Under the pieces are notes generated by a model. It saw nothing but the letters and a program-made list of their open reading frames with translations. It made no database searches and was not told where the DNA came from. A stretch of 64,000 bases of DNA, taken from NCBI GenBank assembly GCA_014058105.1, contig JACGCM010001948.1, positions 3,472,001 through 3,536,000 of the forward strand, read 5' to 3'. Below, in pieces: positions 32,650 through 44,289 of this stretch. Positions within the stretch are counted from its first letter, which is position 1. Each line of letters starts with the position of its first letter. Source of the stretch: Kingdonia uniflora. Taxonomy: Eukaryota > Streptophyta > Magnoliopsida > Ranunculales > Circaeasteraceae. Both the position numbers and the translations under genes were made by a program.

Positions 32650-34101
32650 GATTTCCCTGAGATATTGATAAATGAAACTTCTGCATGCCGATTTCGTGTA
32701 CTAGCTGCTTGAACGTAAGTGGTGCAAGAATCTTCGTGTATGGATTTGCTAAGATATCTTCTAAAATATCTTTAATAACGCCAATCTCATTCGCCTTTTA
32801 TAATTCATAAGGTTAGAATAGCTTCTATGAAATGTGATTCATTTTGTCGCCATTGACTTGAATGATGCAAGCTGAATTATCTTCATACATAGTCGATGTT
32901 ATATCTTGGATAGAACACGTCACAACATCGGCTGATGAGATATGTATTGGAGCGTAACCATCATTCTCTGCCAGCTTCACGAAGTGCAAGAATCTTCATG
33001 GTTCGAGGTGTAGCTACCGTCGTCTGCTTCATTGATCTCCAAGAATCTTTATGTATCCCCGTACATAAATACATAATCTATTTGACAATGGCCTTTACGT
33101 GGGTCTGAGAAGTATTATGTATCGGTGTTCTCTATACTTTTACGTTTACCATTTTGAATAGAACAGACCCCAGCCTTTTATACCGATCAGATACCTCAAA
33201 ATGTGCCTGATATCAATCCAGTGCCTTTGGGTAGGAACAAAACTATGGCAAGCCAAACAGTTTACTGCGAATGAGTCATTGGGTCTAGTATACCCAGCTA
33301 ACTATAGCAAAGCACCTCCTAGCTATATGATCATAGCCTTAGGAGTTTCTCCCCCCATAAGGATAGTGAAAGATGTCGTTGTCCACACCTAAGTAATGGA
33401 CGCGCAATAAACGACTTAACACCACTATCAGGATGTTCAATCTGCAAATCGAGATACTCTTGATTTCCCAAGGTCTTGTATTTCGAATTCCTTCCCAAGG
33501 TATTCGATAGCTCTCACGATCTCCCTCGGAGGTCTAATGATATCCAAATAATTTAGTACACTGTTATGATGATACTTAAGCTAATTTATGTATAAGAATG
33601 CATAGACAGATAAAGATATTTGTAAAGTCTCCGACCTTCAAATACTCAGTCAACTTATTATGTCTCATGGGCTCTGATTTCTTCAAGTCTACAATAAATT
33701 TTCCATTTTTATTACGTACAAACCTCGTGTGTCAGGATTAGTTGCTTCTAGAAGCTTATACCTTCCTAGGTATCTTCATGTAAATATTCGTATCTAGTTT
33801 CACATATAGATACGTGGTATTTACATCAGACGCATGTCTAGCTTATCCTCGACAATTTGACAGACTGATCAGTACTGAAATGTTATAAGTCCCATAACCG
33901 GGTAATAGATCACACTGCAATCGATGCCAGATCTCTTAAAGATTTCCTGGGTAACCAGTCTTGCCTTGACCAAATTATCTCTCCGAGTTAATAGTGTTTC
34001 CGTACCTTTCTCATTTATAACTGATATGGCTCAATTGTATCACTTCGCATTATGCTAGCAAGCTAAGCTCTACTTGGATTCCAGATGCCCACTTTGGCCA
34101 A
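32650..34101 (-). pseudogene. Copia B reverse transcriptase/RNase H remnant
   Basis: The sequence aligns by eye with the RT/RNase H parts of elements A and C: for example the CAGTGCCTTTGGGTAGGA and CAAACAGTTTACTGCGAATGAGTC stretches at 33220-33280. It is riddled with stops and indels, so no frame longer than about 60 codons remains. It is cut at 34101 by the Helitron. Confidence 0.75.
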
Positions 34102-34960
34102 TCAATATTACATTACACAATAGTGTTTTTCAAATAGACAAGTTTTCCATTGTCTCAAAGATAAAGAGGGGATGGGATTTGATGTTCTTTTGTAGAGATT
34201 TGTGGGAAAGAGCGAGATCAACGGACGAGATCCGTTTAAATTTTGGCATGGCTAATATGCTTAAGGATACTTTAGACAAAACACTAAATAAGGGCACTTT
34301 AGTCTAAATATACAATAGCCAAACAACCTTTCATCTCGACTCTTATCTCTCTATCTATCTTCCATCTCTCCACATGAAACTCTCACTCTTACATCAGTCC
34401 CTCTCCCTCAGATAATCATTCTTTACTCCTTGGATTTGGGGATTCAAAAATTTGATTTTCTAAAGTTGGGGGTTAAGATTGCAGATCGTCCTCCGGCAAA
34501 CAAAGATGGGTTTGAAATCTTTCATCGAAGTTCATCTAAATTCTTATTTGCCATTCGGGCACCTACCTTATGGTGTCTGTAAACCCTTACATGGTGAAGG
34601 GCTGAGCCCTTAACCATGTGTTGCTATTGGTCATCATGTGTAGGATCTCTCTGTGATTGCTTCTTTTGGGCTTTTTGATGGACCCCTTTTGAGTGGGATT
34701 TAACAGTAGAGTTGATCTTGGGGAGTTAGTAATTGGTTTGAATTGTAGCTTTGTGCTTTGTGTCCAAGACGGACCAAGAGTTTGATAGGCGATAATGGAC
34801 TCTTAGGGTCTTAATAAAAGATTTTTATGCGTGTAGATGATGTTCTGAATATACCCTTTTGTTTTGCTTTGTTTTTGATAAGATGTATTTGTGGGATTGG
34901 GGCGTCCGGCGTGGAAGGAGGCACGATCCACGCTTTAAAAGTTATTGTCAGGTATGGTTT

Positions 34961-35118
34961 ATATTCTAGATAGAATGGATCATGTTGAGTAATTAGCTTC
35001 ATTACAATAAAAAAACAAAAGTTACAAAACATTACATGCCGTAGAGATATTAAAGTGTAGACTAGCTAAATCCATCTTTTAGGAGAATTAGATAATCAAA
35101 AGAATAAGGTTCTACTAG
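34961..35118 (+). repeat. Helitron-internal direct repeat, copy 1
   Basis: About 158 bp, from ATTCTAGATAGAATGGATCA to GGTTCTACTAG, repeated at 37273-37425 with a few changes. The two copies bracket the kinesin, RNase H and TPR fragments. Confidence 0.9.
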
Positions 35119-35214
35119 ACTCTCTCCTCCCTTTCTCTTCTTTTTCTTCTTCGAAACACCAAGACACCATCAAACACACACACCTATCTCCAAATCCAAA
35201 CTCTGCCCTCAAAG

Positions 35215-35708
35215 AAAACGTACCCCAGAGCACCCTGTGGAAGTCGTGAGCCGCATTCGCGATTACCCTGATCTGAAAGAGAAACTCATTTCAACCTTAC
35301 ATGTTTCGTCTGATCAACACACGATTAGGGTGAGAACAGAGATTGGGTATTGAGATTTTAGCCTTGGATGGGGTGTCAGTTTCGAAGGAGGAGGACCTTG
35401 AAGTGTTTTACAAGAAATTTGTGGAGTCGAGGATAAATGGGGTGAAATTGGAGGAGAAATGCACGGTTATGATATATGGTCCAACAAGGTCTGGGAATTT
35501 TCATACGATGTTCTGGTGCCCAAAGCAACCAAGGATTGTGTATAGAGCTCTTAGAGATATTCTTGGGCCAAGTGATGAGGACGAATGAGCAATTGGATCG
35601 TTCATGCAAGTCACAGTTTTGGAGATATATAATGAGAAAATTTACGATCTTTTGTTGAATAGTAATGGAGGAGGCTAGGAATTGGGTGGCCTAAGGGCAA
35701 TACTTCTA
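35215..35708 (+). pseudogene. Captured kinesin-10-like motor fragment
   Basis: The + strand reads 'EHPVEVVSRIRDYPDLKEKL', 'GVSVSKEEDLEVFYKKFVES', then 'KCTVMIYGPTRSGNFHTMFW' and 'KQPRIVYRALRDILG', matching the N-terminal motor region of plant kinesin-10 (KIN10A/PAKRP2, a phragmoplast kinesin). The ATP-binding P-loop expected as GPTGSGKSHTMF has lost its key G and K. A TGA stop interrupts before the 'LDGVS' block (35353), and a frameshift precedes the last part 'YNEKIYDLLLNSN'. It ends at a plausible splice donor (AAG|GTAAAT near 35709), so a genomic exon was captured. Only the first exon is present. Confidence 0.82.
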
Positions 35709-36221
35709 AGGTAAATTTATTTGCTCTTTATTTCTCAATCTACCATTTGGGTATGCTAGGACATTACTATTAGGCGCAATCATTTCCCTCGCACGAACAC
35801 CATCTTCGCTCATATGTGCAAACAAAACCCAAAATAGCAATATTTTTATGACAGACTTTTTATTGCTTTTTTGTGATGCAGAGGAAGAGAACAGGGAACA
35901 CCAGCTTTTTATATGCCTATATTCAAACAGAATCGGGTCTACAACTCTTTCTTATCTCAACATCAACAGAGCAGAGCAAAGTTAGGGTGCAGAAATTGAT
36001 AGGATCAGCGGTATGATAGTAATCAAAGCATTCTGAAAATTGTTAAAATTTTCTTCCCAGATACCATCTATCATGTATATGGATTGAGGAACAAAAGGCA
36101 ATTTCAGCAAGTGAGTGGAACAGCAGAAACTATCATTTCTTTAGTACATTCAGAGGTTGCCATCAATTAATGTGAGAAATCATCACAAATATTCTATGAG
36201 TCCTTCAGCCTGAAGGAAATT

Positions 36222-36560
36222 TTGACCAAATGGAGAATAAAATCTATCCCCAAGCCTGCCAAAAGAATTGTTCGTGTTTCATAGATCCCTAACTCTAATA
36301 TTGTTGCAGGAATTGATTGCACTAAAAATCCCACTAGAACTGACCATGAAGGGATCATTAAACTAAGAAATGGGACTTCATATCCTAGAATTTAATGCTT
36401 CTATTAATCAAAACAAAGAAATAAGTGAAGTTGAGATTAAAGCAATTCATCAAGGGATGAAATTTACTCTATGGGGATAAAAAGGTACGATGTAATTATT
36501 GATTTCATTTACACAAAGAAAGTCATTGATGATGTATGGAAGCCTTATGCAGGTTAGAAA
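36222..36560 (+). pseudogene. RNase H-like fragment in the Helitron
   Basis: In broken frames it reads 'IPKPAKRIVRVS', 'GIIKLRNGTS', 'EFNASINQNKEISEVEIKAI' and 'HQGMKFTLWGIKRYDVIID'. This is the pattern of a plant type I RNase H domain, as at the end of LINE polyproteins or in stand-alone RNase H-like genes. Catalytic residues are not all kept and stops are present, so it is a relic. Confidence 0.6.
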
Positions 36561-36929
36561 CATGCAGCGAATGTAAAGGGAAGCTAAAGAATCTAATTAA
36601 AACTTTACATATAGAGAAGGAAACATGGAAACCCATTTTGCAGCTACCTATCTGCTAGATTGGAAGTTTGGACCTTCTTATTTTCCAAAGAGTTGATACT
36701 CTACTTATCAACAACCCTCTTTACTCCTTAAAACTTATAGGTTTGCTTTCAGCTCTATACTTTTCGCCTTAAATAGTTGTTATATAGATTAGGATTGCTC
36801 AACTATATAAAATCTTTAGGTTTTTATGGATTCAAAGTTGTTTATCAGACACAGAGATTTCGATCTTTGTGTTACTGATTTCTCTAGGGCAACATATCTG
36901 TCTAGGTGAACTTGATTGTGTACATATTG

Positions 36930-37014
36930 TTTAGGTGAACTTGAGAAAGCAATTGAGCATTTTACAAAGGCGATTTTACTTAATCCGACATCGGCTATTA
37001 TGTATGGACCAGAG
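36930..37014 (+). pseudogene. Captured Hip-like TPR exon
   Basis: The peptide GELEKAIEHFTKAILLNPTS followed by AIMYGPE matches the first TPR of plant Hsc70-interacting protein (Hip/FAM10-type co-chaperone). The exon-like segment starts after an ...TTTAG acceptor-like site (36930) and ends before GTAATG, a good splice donor at 37015, so exon borders were carried along. Nothing else of the protein is present. Confidence 0.75.
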
Positions 37015-37272
37015 GTAATGTTTTTTGTTGGCAACGTATGTTGGGGGTTTGATTATGTATGGAATTTGGGTTTGTTGATTTTCTTTCTTTTGGTGTGTCA
37101 TATGTTGATTTATTGCAAGGACACATTATCTTCACATCATAGTAGTACCACAGGTTCTTAACAGGTACGTTTTTGGATTATTTGCATTTATTAATCTGTT
37201 ATCGTCGTTCCTATTTATACTAGATAGAATGGATTATGTTGAGTAATGGTACGTCTAGATAGAATGGATCAT

Positions 37273-37425
37273 GTTCTAGATAGAATGATCATGTTGAGTA
37301 ATTAACTTCATCACAATAAAAAAAAAAGTTATAAAACATTACATGCAGTAGAGATATTAAAGTGTAGACTAGCTAAATCCATCTTTTGGGAGAATTAGAT
37401 AGTCAAAAGAATGAGGTTCTACTAG
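37273..37425 (+). repeat. Helitron-internal direct repeat, copy 2
   Basis: Partner of 34961-35118. Immediately upstream a 20-30 bp part (CTAGATAGAATGGATCATGT) is itself repeated two or three times. It ends in the same TTCTACTAG. Confidence 0.88.
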
Positions 37426-37619
37426 GCTAAAGCTAAAATCTTGAGCACCATGTGAAAATGCATTGAAAGTTTAGAAAAGCGATTATCAGAAAGAGTTTCA
37501 TGGGGTTCACCCAGATTCCAGAGATAGAGGTTTTGGTAGAACTTCTTTGAAGATATGGTCAAATGCATCCTCCTTCCACTGAGTAGAGATATAGTGTTAG
37601 AAAGAGATATAGTATTAAC

Positions 37620-37962
37620 CCCATTATGCTATATCAGTTGATAGCCAGTGCATCTGCCAAAGTTGTTTCATTTGACAAGAGGGTTGGGCTAACAAATAAA
37701 ATAAATGTTGAAATCTCGGTGGTTAATGAGAAAGTGAAATCCATGGATCAGAGACTGTAAGTGTCCGATAAAACAATGGTTGCATTCACTGCAGCAGAAA
37801 AGAAGTTGAATGACACACGTTCACCTGTTAAATCAAGTAGGTACATAACTGCAGGAGCAGCTTGGTTTAGTGGCGCATTTACCAAGGTGGTAAAGGCTGG
37901 ATAAATTGTCGGCTTACAAACTAGAGAAAAGCTTATGTTAGCTGTGTCAAACTTAACAACAA
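37620..37962 (+). pseudogene. Captured ACD11-binding-partner (BPA1)-like fragment
   Basis: The + strand reads 'SASAKVVSFDKRVGLTNKIN', 'VVNEKVKSMDQRLQVSDKTM', 'AAEKKLNDTRSPVKSSRYIT' and 'GAAWFSGAFTKVVKAG'. This is the C-terminal half of plant RRM proteins of the BPA1 family (binding partners of the sphingolipid transfer protein ACD11). The RRM itself is absent. The frame is fairly well kept but is interrupted by TAA after KVVKAG. Confidence 0.75.
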
Positions 37963-39149
37963 CAAATTCTCCAATTTTTGTATGATTTGGATTGTCCCTG
38001 AATTACTTATGGTAATTTTGAAGAAATCTGCAATACAATAGGTATATGGGGTGCATAGTTGATGGTGGAAGTGTCTTTTATTGTTTCATCTATATGTGTT
38101 GCTTTCCGATGATGTGTTGGGGACAGAAGTCATTCATTCTCATCCTATTATTTCTTTCTTTCTTTCTTCTTTTCTATTTTCGAGGGTTATTTGGGAATTA
38201 GTGTGCACCTAGGTTCGATATTTTCCACATTGTAAATCTTTTCGCAGTTATTAAAGGAATCTGTAATGGATTGGTATTTGCTTTGTACCAGTGAAGGAAA
38301 AAAGTTATTGTTTAAAAAAAAACTTTAAGAAAGTGAGACTGGGGTTTATAATTAGTAAGTTGTGCGCATGATGATACAACAATCTAGAGTCCTTCACCCT
38401 TTTATTCCTTTACGTTATTTTATTTTTTTACAGATGGAAAGACTTTATGCATAATGAAAGGGAGACTGGGGTTTATAATGGTGTTAAGGGAGTCAACGTT
38501 GTAATGGGACATTGTTAGGATTTCTTTTAATAAAATACCATTGGTGGATCATTAAGGTTTTTTTTTACCATAGAGGAGGTGTAAAATTTGTAATGACAGT
38601 AATGAGGGCTTGCATAGGTTTATGTGATTTGTGGAAATTAAACATGTTCTTGGTGTATTATGATATTAAAAATGTGTTAACAGGTTCATACATAATTGTT
38701 TGTTTCCTTATGTTATCTTTGGAAGAGAACTCATGGAAGTCATAATTTTATATGACGGTTTGGTTGAATGATGAAGTCATTTAGAGATATGCGTTACCAG
38801 TTATGAAACCTTTGATTAATAGAAAGACTTTAAGATAATTTTACTCTAAATAGAGCAATCAGGAGTAGAGGAAGTGATATCAAAAGATGTTATGCCGCGA
38901 GCTGCAAACAATAGCGTATTATATAAGAATATGGTTAATGCGTTAAACTGATATTAAAGATGTTACGAAACTTTGCAAATGTAGAGTCAATGACACATAC
39001 TTTTTAAGCCTTTAACTGAGCGCCAAAAGTACGGCAAACATAGGTTGTTTAATCGTAACACCAAAGGTGTGTCAACATACTTGCTGCGTTGTCAGACGAA
39101 CACATATTTACGATCAAATATAACGCCGAAGGCGCGTCGACGTATTCAC

Positions 39150-39174
39150 CGTGGCAAGCCATGGGTAGTACTAG
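39150..39174 (+). other. Helitron 3' terminus with stem-loop
   Basis: The stem CCGTGGC/GCCATGG (39149-39164, one G-T pair) is followed by GTAGTACTAG, ending at 39174. This is the terminator structure used by Helitron rolling-circle transposition. Confidence 0.85.
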
Positions 39175-41250
39175 TGTATAACAACACACTTTTTAATAAG
39201 TGGCTTTGAATTCTCATCCTTGATGACGAGCATAGCAGCGAATATGAATACCTTGTCGACAAATCTCTACTAAAGGATCCTAGTTGTGCTTATTACAAAC
39301 TTTTAATAGATCAAGATCTCATTATTATCATACGTATGTGCCACGCTGGGTTAGTCTCGTAATGCATCAACTGGTCGCGTAGCTACTATTGCCTCGTCAA
39401 TGGGTGGTTCTATCCTCAATGAACCGACTACACCATTAGTCATATTTGTCCCTTATTTTATAGCTCCTCGGCTTAGAATACTTTTTTCCAATGGTACTCC
39501 GCACTAAGCACGAGCCTCAGATTCGTTGCGGTACTAATTCCCCTGGAATGTTTAGCTGCGGTACTAGTTCTACCGGAATGTTTTGTTGTAAAGGTGTATT
39601 ACTTGCAGGTACATACACTTACGATACTTCAATAATGTTTGTGAATGTGTCTAGCAATTCATTTACGACCTATTGGAGGTTTGAAATTTGCTGAACCTTA
39701 TTGTCACCTAACTTATGTATAGGGATCTAGATGAGACAACGATAGTATTTTCCAAGACCTCTTGGAAACATCCTCAACATTTATTGTTATATCTCCTCCC
39801 AATACTAGGAATATCATCTCATCAAAGAGACAATTACCTGCCCTGCGGTATATATGTCGCCAGTGGGCCCAAATATCCAGTGATAAATACGAATCATAAC
39901 CCACATAATACCAAGCCGACGTTGAGGGTCCATCTTCATATATTATGGTATGATTGACACCTGTACGAAACATCCAAATGTTCGTCGATGGGCGACACCG
40001 GGCTTCGACCCAGTTACTAGCCGTTTTGGGAAAAAATAATTTGATGATTTGCTAAGGGACGAATCCTAATTAGTGTTGTGGGACCAAAAATGCATATCCC
40101 ACACACTAGTCGGAAGTTGTGATCGTAATAACAGTGGCCTAGCGATTATCTTAAATCGCTTTATTAGGTTTTCTGCCAATTCTGAGTTGGGTATGGTATG
40201 GGGTACTCATTATGCTCAACATCTATCCCATTTAGCGGTCAAATAATCATCAAAAGCCTGTGAGTTACACTCTCAAACCCCCGTCAAGTCGCATCGATCG
40301 ACTTTGATTAGTTAATCCAGGAACTGAGTTTGTGATCGAATGATCTAAGTAAGAAGCTGTGATCGTAATAACAGTGGCCTAGCGATTATCCTAAATCGCT
40401 TGATTAGGTTTTCTACCAATTCTGAGTTGGGTATGGTATGGGGTACTCATTATGCTCAACATCTATCCCATTTAGCGGTCAAATAATCATCAAAAGCCTG
40501 TGAGTTACACTCTCAAGCCCCCGTCAAGTCGCATCGATCGACTTTGATCAGTTAATCCAGGAACTGAGTTTGTGATCGAATGATCTAAGTAAGAAGTCGT
40601 GTTAATGTTGCATTCCTAGATTTTGTGAGTAAGCAAACGTAAGACCATCTCCTAGATGCGTCTTTTATGACCATAAATATTCAAGTGGGCCACAATGTGG
40701 ATGAAAAGGTCCACATGTGTCTCTATGAATGCGTTTGGAGCAAAGGCTGGAGATCCCACTCCACCTTGGTCATACCAGGATAATATAATAGATTTTCCTT
40801 GAAATCAATCGTTACATGTTTACTTTCTGGATATTCTCTTCTTTTAAGGAAAGTTGAGATGTAATCCCGATAATCCTCCTTGTTATCCGAGCCCTGAGGA
40901 GTGTATTAGAAACCGTTCCAATAGCATGTTCTAATCTTTAGACATAGAGTGAATGTACATAACCTTGTCTGTCATTTTCTCCGATAGTCATTACGTGATA
41001 AGCATTACTATGTATCTCCCTAAACTCAGTAAAATCCAGTTAGATTTACTAGTTTATAAAGTGGACTAGATATCCTATATCATACCGTTAAAAAGTAATA
41101 GCCTGACGTACTCAGTGCGTTCTATCATGTTGGTCGTGCCAATGATATTCGTGTCATCCCCGATGCACAAATTTAGATAAAAAATATATTCATATCTCAA
41201 AAGGATCGAGTGCGTGGTATTAATGTCTCTTAGAGACATGTGTCGTCACT
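39175..41250 (-). pseudogene. Copia B integrase/protease remnant
   Basis: This matches the integrase part of elements A and C (for example CATCCAAATGTTCGTCGATGG at 39970-39990) and the protease and pre-integrase part near 40900-41200. It is heavily interrupted. It contains a 240-bp tandem duplication (40114-40593). Confidence 0.72.
40114..40593. repeat. 240-bp tandem duplication in Copia B integrase
   Basis: Copies 40114-40353 and 40354-40593 are almost identical, with only a handful of substitutions and no indels. They both begin AAG.TGTGATCGTAATAAC and end GATCTAAGTAAG. Element C has one copy, so the duplication arose within B after insertion or shortly before. Confidence 0.95.
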
Positions 41251-41702
41251 CATCCGATTATCAGTCATGCTCAATGAGCAAATAGATTCATATGCGGGTT
41301 GTATATAGTAGATCAACTATCATACATAGAATTTAACTACTTCCCAAGTAATAAATTTGAATAATCATAATTTATTAGAATGAAATAAATCTCATGTATG
41401 TCACGAGTACTTTATTGAAATATAAATTATATGTTCTCAACAAAATAAAAAATACTAAAAAAAAAAAATCAAGTCTGTTATAGAAAAGAAACTACTAGTG
41501 CTCTCTCTAATATGACATCACATGTCTATTAAGAAATCGTTACGGATTATTCTGTATGTTGATCCAAGGCGACATTCGTATCGTCGTAGAAGTCTGACGC
41601 TGCAAACTCCAAAGGGGCAGAGTTAGTGTCAATAACTACCTGGTGGGTTCAAACTTTGTTATATGTAGCCACCCATGGTACATGGCATTTCTGTGCCCAG
41701 TG

Positions 41703-42586
41703 TCATGTGCCACCGCAGTTAAAGCAAGTAGATCCCTGATCTGTCTTCTTCTCCTTCTTTACATTGCCTGGTGTCCAAGATTTCTTAAATCCTTTACCTC
41801 TCTTAGGGTTAAAGGGTTTCTGGTTCCTGCCCTTCCTGTATCCCTGGTATCCTCCCCTGCCCCTTCCATATTTTTGTCCCTGACGTGCAGAGTTGTTTCC
41901 CCAAAATTGAACATTGTTTGATGCAGGCAACGACGCACTCTCAGAAGGCCCATAACATGATTCTTCATCAGAAGTTCATCGTCCTGCTCAGAGAGGAGCA
42001 GTGCCTGAATCAAGACTGCACGAGTCATCAAGTTCTCTCCTCGATATTGTATCTGAAGTGCAATATTGCTAACATGAAAGGTTGATAGAGTCTTCCCAAC
42101 CATTTCAGCATCAGTGACTTTCATCTTAAACAACTCACGTGTAGAAGTGATTTTATGGATTGATGAGTTGCAATCAATGACCGTCCTAAAATCTTGGAAC
42201 CTAAGGATATTCCATTGGTGCATCGCTTTTGGGAGCATAATGGTCTTTTGATGACCATAACGCCCCTTCATGCTTGCCTATAAGTCAGCTGGCTCAACCT
42301 TGTTGAGGTATTCAATCTTTAGGTCATCTTGAATATGATGACAGAGGGTAAACAAAATCCTTGCTTTGTCCATGGGATTTTCCTTGTTGCCAATGATGAT
42401 GGTCTTCTGCAGACCAAGAGACTTCAAGAATAAGTCAGCGTCAATGCACCAAGTGAGGTAATTGGCTCCAATGAGCAGCAATGGTGGAAATTCAACATTT
42501 TTGAATTTCACAGACATCTGTAATACAAGATATAGAATACAATCAGTAATAATTCTTAATAAACATATCAAATGTATTAAAGACAA
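41703..42586 (-). pseudogene. Copia B gag remnant
   Basis: The frames 42278-42586, 41759-42271 and 41703-41930 together make a Copia gag. The N-terminal part has 'VEFPPLLLIGANYLTWCIDA', the middle has 'LPKAMHQWNILRFQDFRTVI', and the C-terminal basic region is rich in Gly/Arg/Lys ('GYQGYRKGRNQKPFNPKRGK') before a CFNCGGT zinc-knuckle start. Two frameshifts break it. In an intact element it would form the virus-like particle. Confidence 0.8.
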
Positions 42587-42589
42587 ATC

Positions 42590-44289
42590 ATAGTATTTAG
42601 AATAAAGATAAATAACTGATTCCTAATCATGTTATAATTGAACATTGTTCATATTCTAAGACTCATACAATTCTTTTTTAATAATTAAATCCCAAATTTT
42701 ACCCTATAAAAATGACGATCTTAATCTTAGGTGTGCGCTTTAATAGAATCTTAACCAAGATTGATATTCAAAACCACTTGATGTTGCGTTTCTTATTATG
42801 AGAACTAGGGTATTCTAAGCCCTCAAGTTCTATAAGGTTTGTATAATCTAGCCAAATAACCCATTTGTTACCAATATGAGGGGTATTAGATGTTTAGCTG
42901 ACAAATGGTCCTATCCCGAAGTCTGCTGGGTTCACAAGATAGGTTGATTATGCTTGTCTTTGAACTAGCATACTAGGGTACTATAGGTTGCTATCAGTGC
43001 CTATATACCTCTAAATGTTATCATGTAACATCTAATTGCACCTAGATACACAAAATTGGTTCCTCAGATACCAAGTTTTTAGAAATAAGACTAAGTCAAT
43101 TCTCAATTGAGCTCTAATTATTTGTCATTGATAATTAATTGTGATTTAGATATAACTCCTAGTCGTATTCTAAATTAGTCATGGTTTCGTACTATCTATA
43201 ATCACTGATCATGATAATTAGTATCCTAAGGGCATACCAGTACTATCTTATTAGCTATCGTAAAATACTTAAGTAAGTATTACTCTATTTATTTATATCA
43301 CATATAAGTTAGCCAACTTTCTAATATAAGGCACCTCTTCCCAAAAAAAATTAAAAATATTTTTCATAAAAAATTAAAAATAGGTCCCCCACGGGGTAGG
43401 TCCAGTCAATAGGAATTTTTTTAAAAAATATTGGGCTAAATTTGACAAAGAAATGGGCTATTTATAGCCATTTCAGTGTCTAAACCAGTCCTGGACCGGT
43501 CTGACTTGGTATGGGTCAACGCCTGGACCGGGTTGACTTGGTCACACGTGCCCCACATGTGTCTATCACACTTGCCACGCACATGTGTACCACACATGCG
43601 CACGTGCCGCACGTGTCTGCCACATCACTGCTTTGGTGACTGCCCGAATAATATTCTGGTGACCATCCAACAAATATTCTGGTGACCTTCAGGCATATAT
43701 TCCGGCAAACTTTCGGTGGGCGTTCTTCGATGTCTGGCCGGTGACTGCCACGTGTCACTCCCAATGACTGCCGCGTCAGCATGCCACGTGTCCTCGACAC
43801 ATGTCAATGCTGACATCAGCAGCGGATAATGATGACGTTATCAAACATATAATTATTACAAAAAATATTTTTTTTTGCTGGCGTCATCATACCATTTTTG
43901 CCGTGAAACTGCCTAGTTTCATCGATAGTTTTCTGGCGATTGGTATATCTCCCTGAGACGTATATGCCGCTAGAAAGTTCTTAGAATAGGCTTTCTAACC
44001 GAAGTGGTATCGCCTCTATCCGATATCCACAGAGAAAGATATTCTAGTTTCAAAACAACCCTCTCTCAAGAGTAAAAAAACACCAAAAACCCTAATTTTT
44101 AATCCGAAAAAAATAAAAAAATAGCTATTCGATGATGATAAGATATCATATAGTATAAAATAGCAAGGAATTGAATATGTATCCAAAAGCTATAAAATAT
44201 CTCTCTTTGATCGCAAGATTTCCCTAAAAACTTTGATTAAAAAGTGATTTTCAGTTCTCCTTGTTCCTAGAGCTTGCGTGATGATAACG
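42590..44289 (-). other. Copia B 5' leader with CACGTG-rich segment
   Basis: Non-coding leader similar to those of A and C. The GGACCGGTCTGACTTGGT area near 43490 and a cluster of ACGTG/CATGTG boxes at 43540-43800 stand out. Confidence 0.7.

Larger units (their letters stand above)
34102..39174 (+). mobile_element. Helitron carrying several gene fragments, inserted in Copia B
   Basis: The insert begins TCAATATTAC (34102) and ends GTAGTACTAG (39174), the 5' TC and 3' CTRR ends of Helitrons. A stem-loop CCGTGGCAAGCCATGG lies at 39149-39164, exactly 10 nt before the 3' end. The flanking bases are A (34101) and T (39175): insertion between A and T with no duplication. The empty site is visible in element C near 46655, where the flanks are joined (TTAATGTATAACAACAC). 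There is no Rep/helicase gene, so it is non-autonomous. It carries fragments of at least four coding sequences, all on the + strand. Confidence 0.9.

Noticed and set aside
41643..42085. Open frames on the + strand in Copia B and similar ones elsewhere in A and C
   Set aside because: All are opposite recognisable gag, integrase or RT remnants on the - strand.
43476..43816. Cys/His-rich short peptides in the Copia B leader
   Set aside because: Products of the CACGTG/ACATGTG-rich repeat read in several frames; not a zinc protein.
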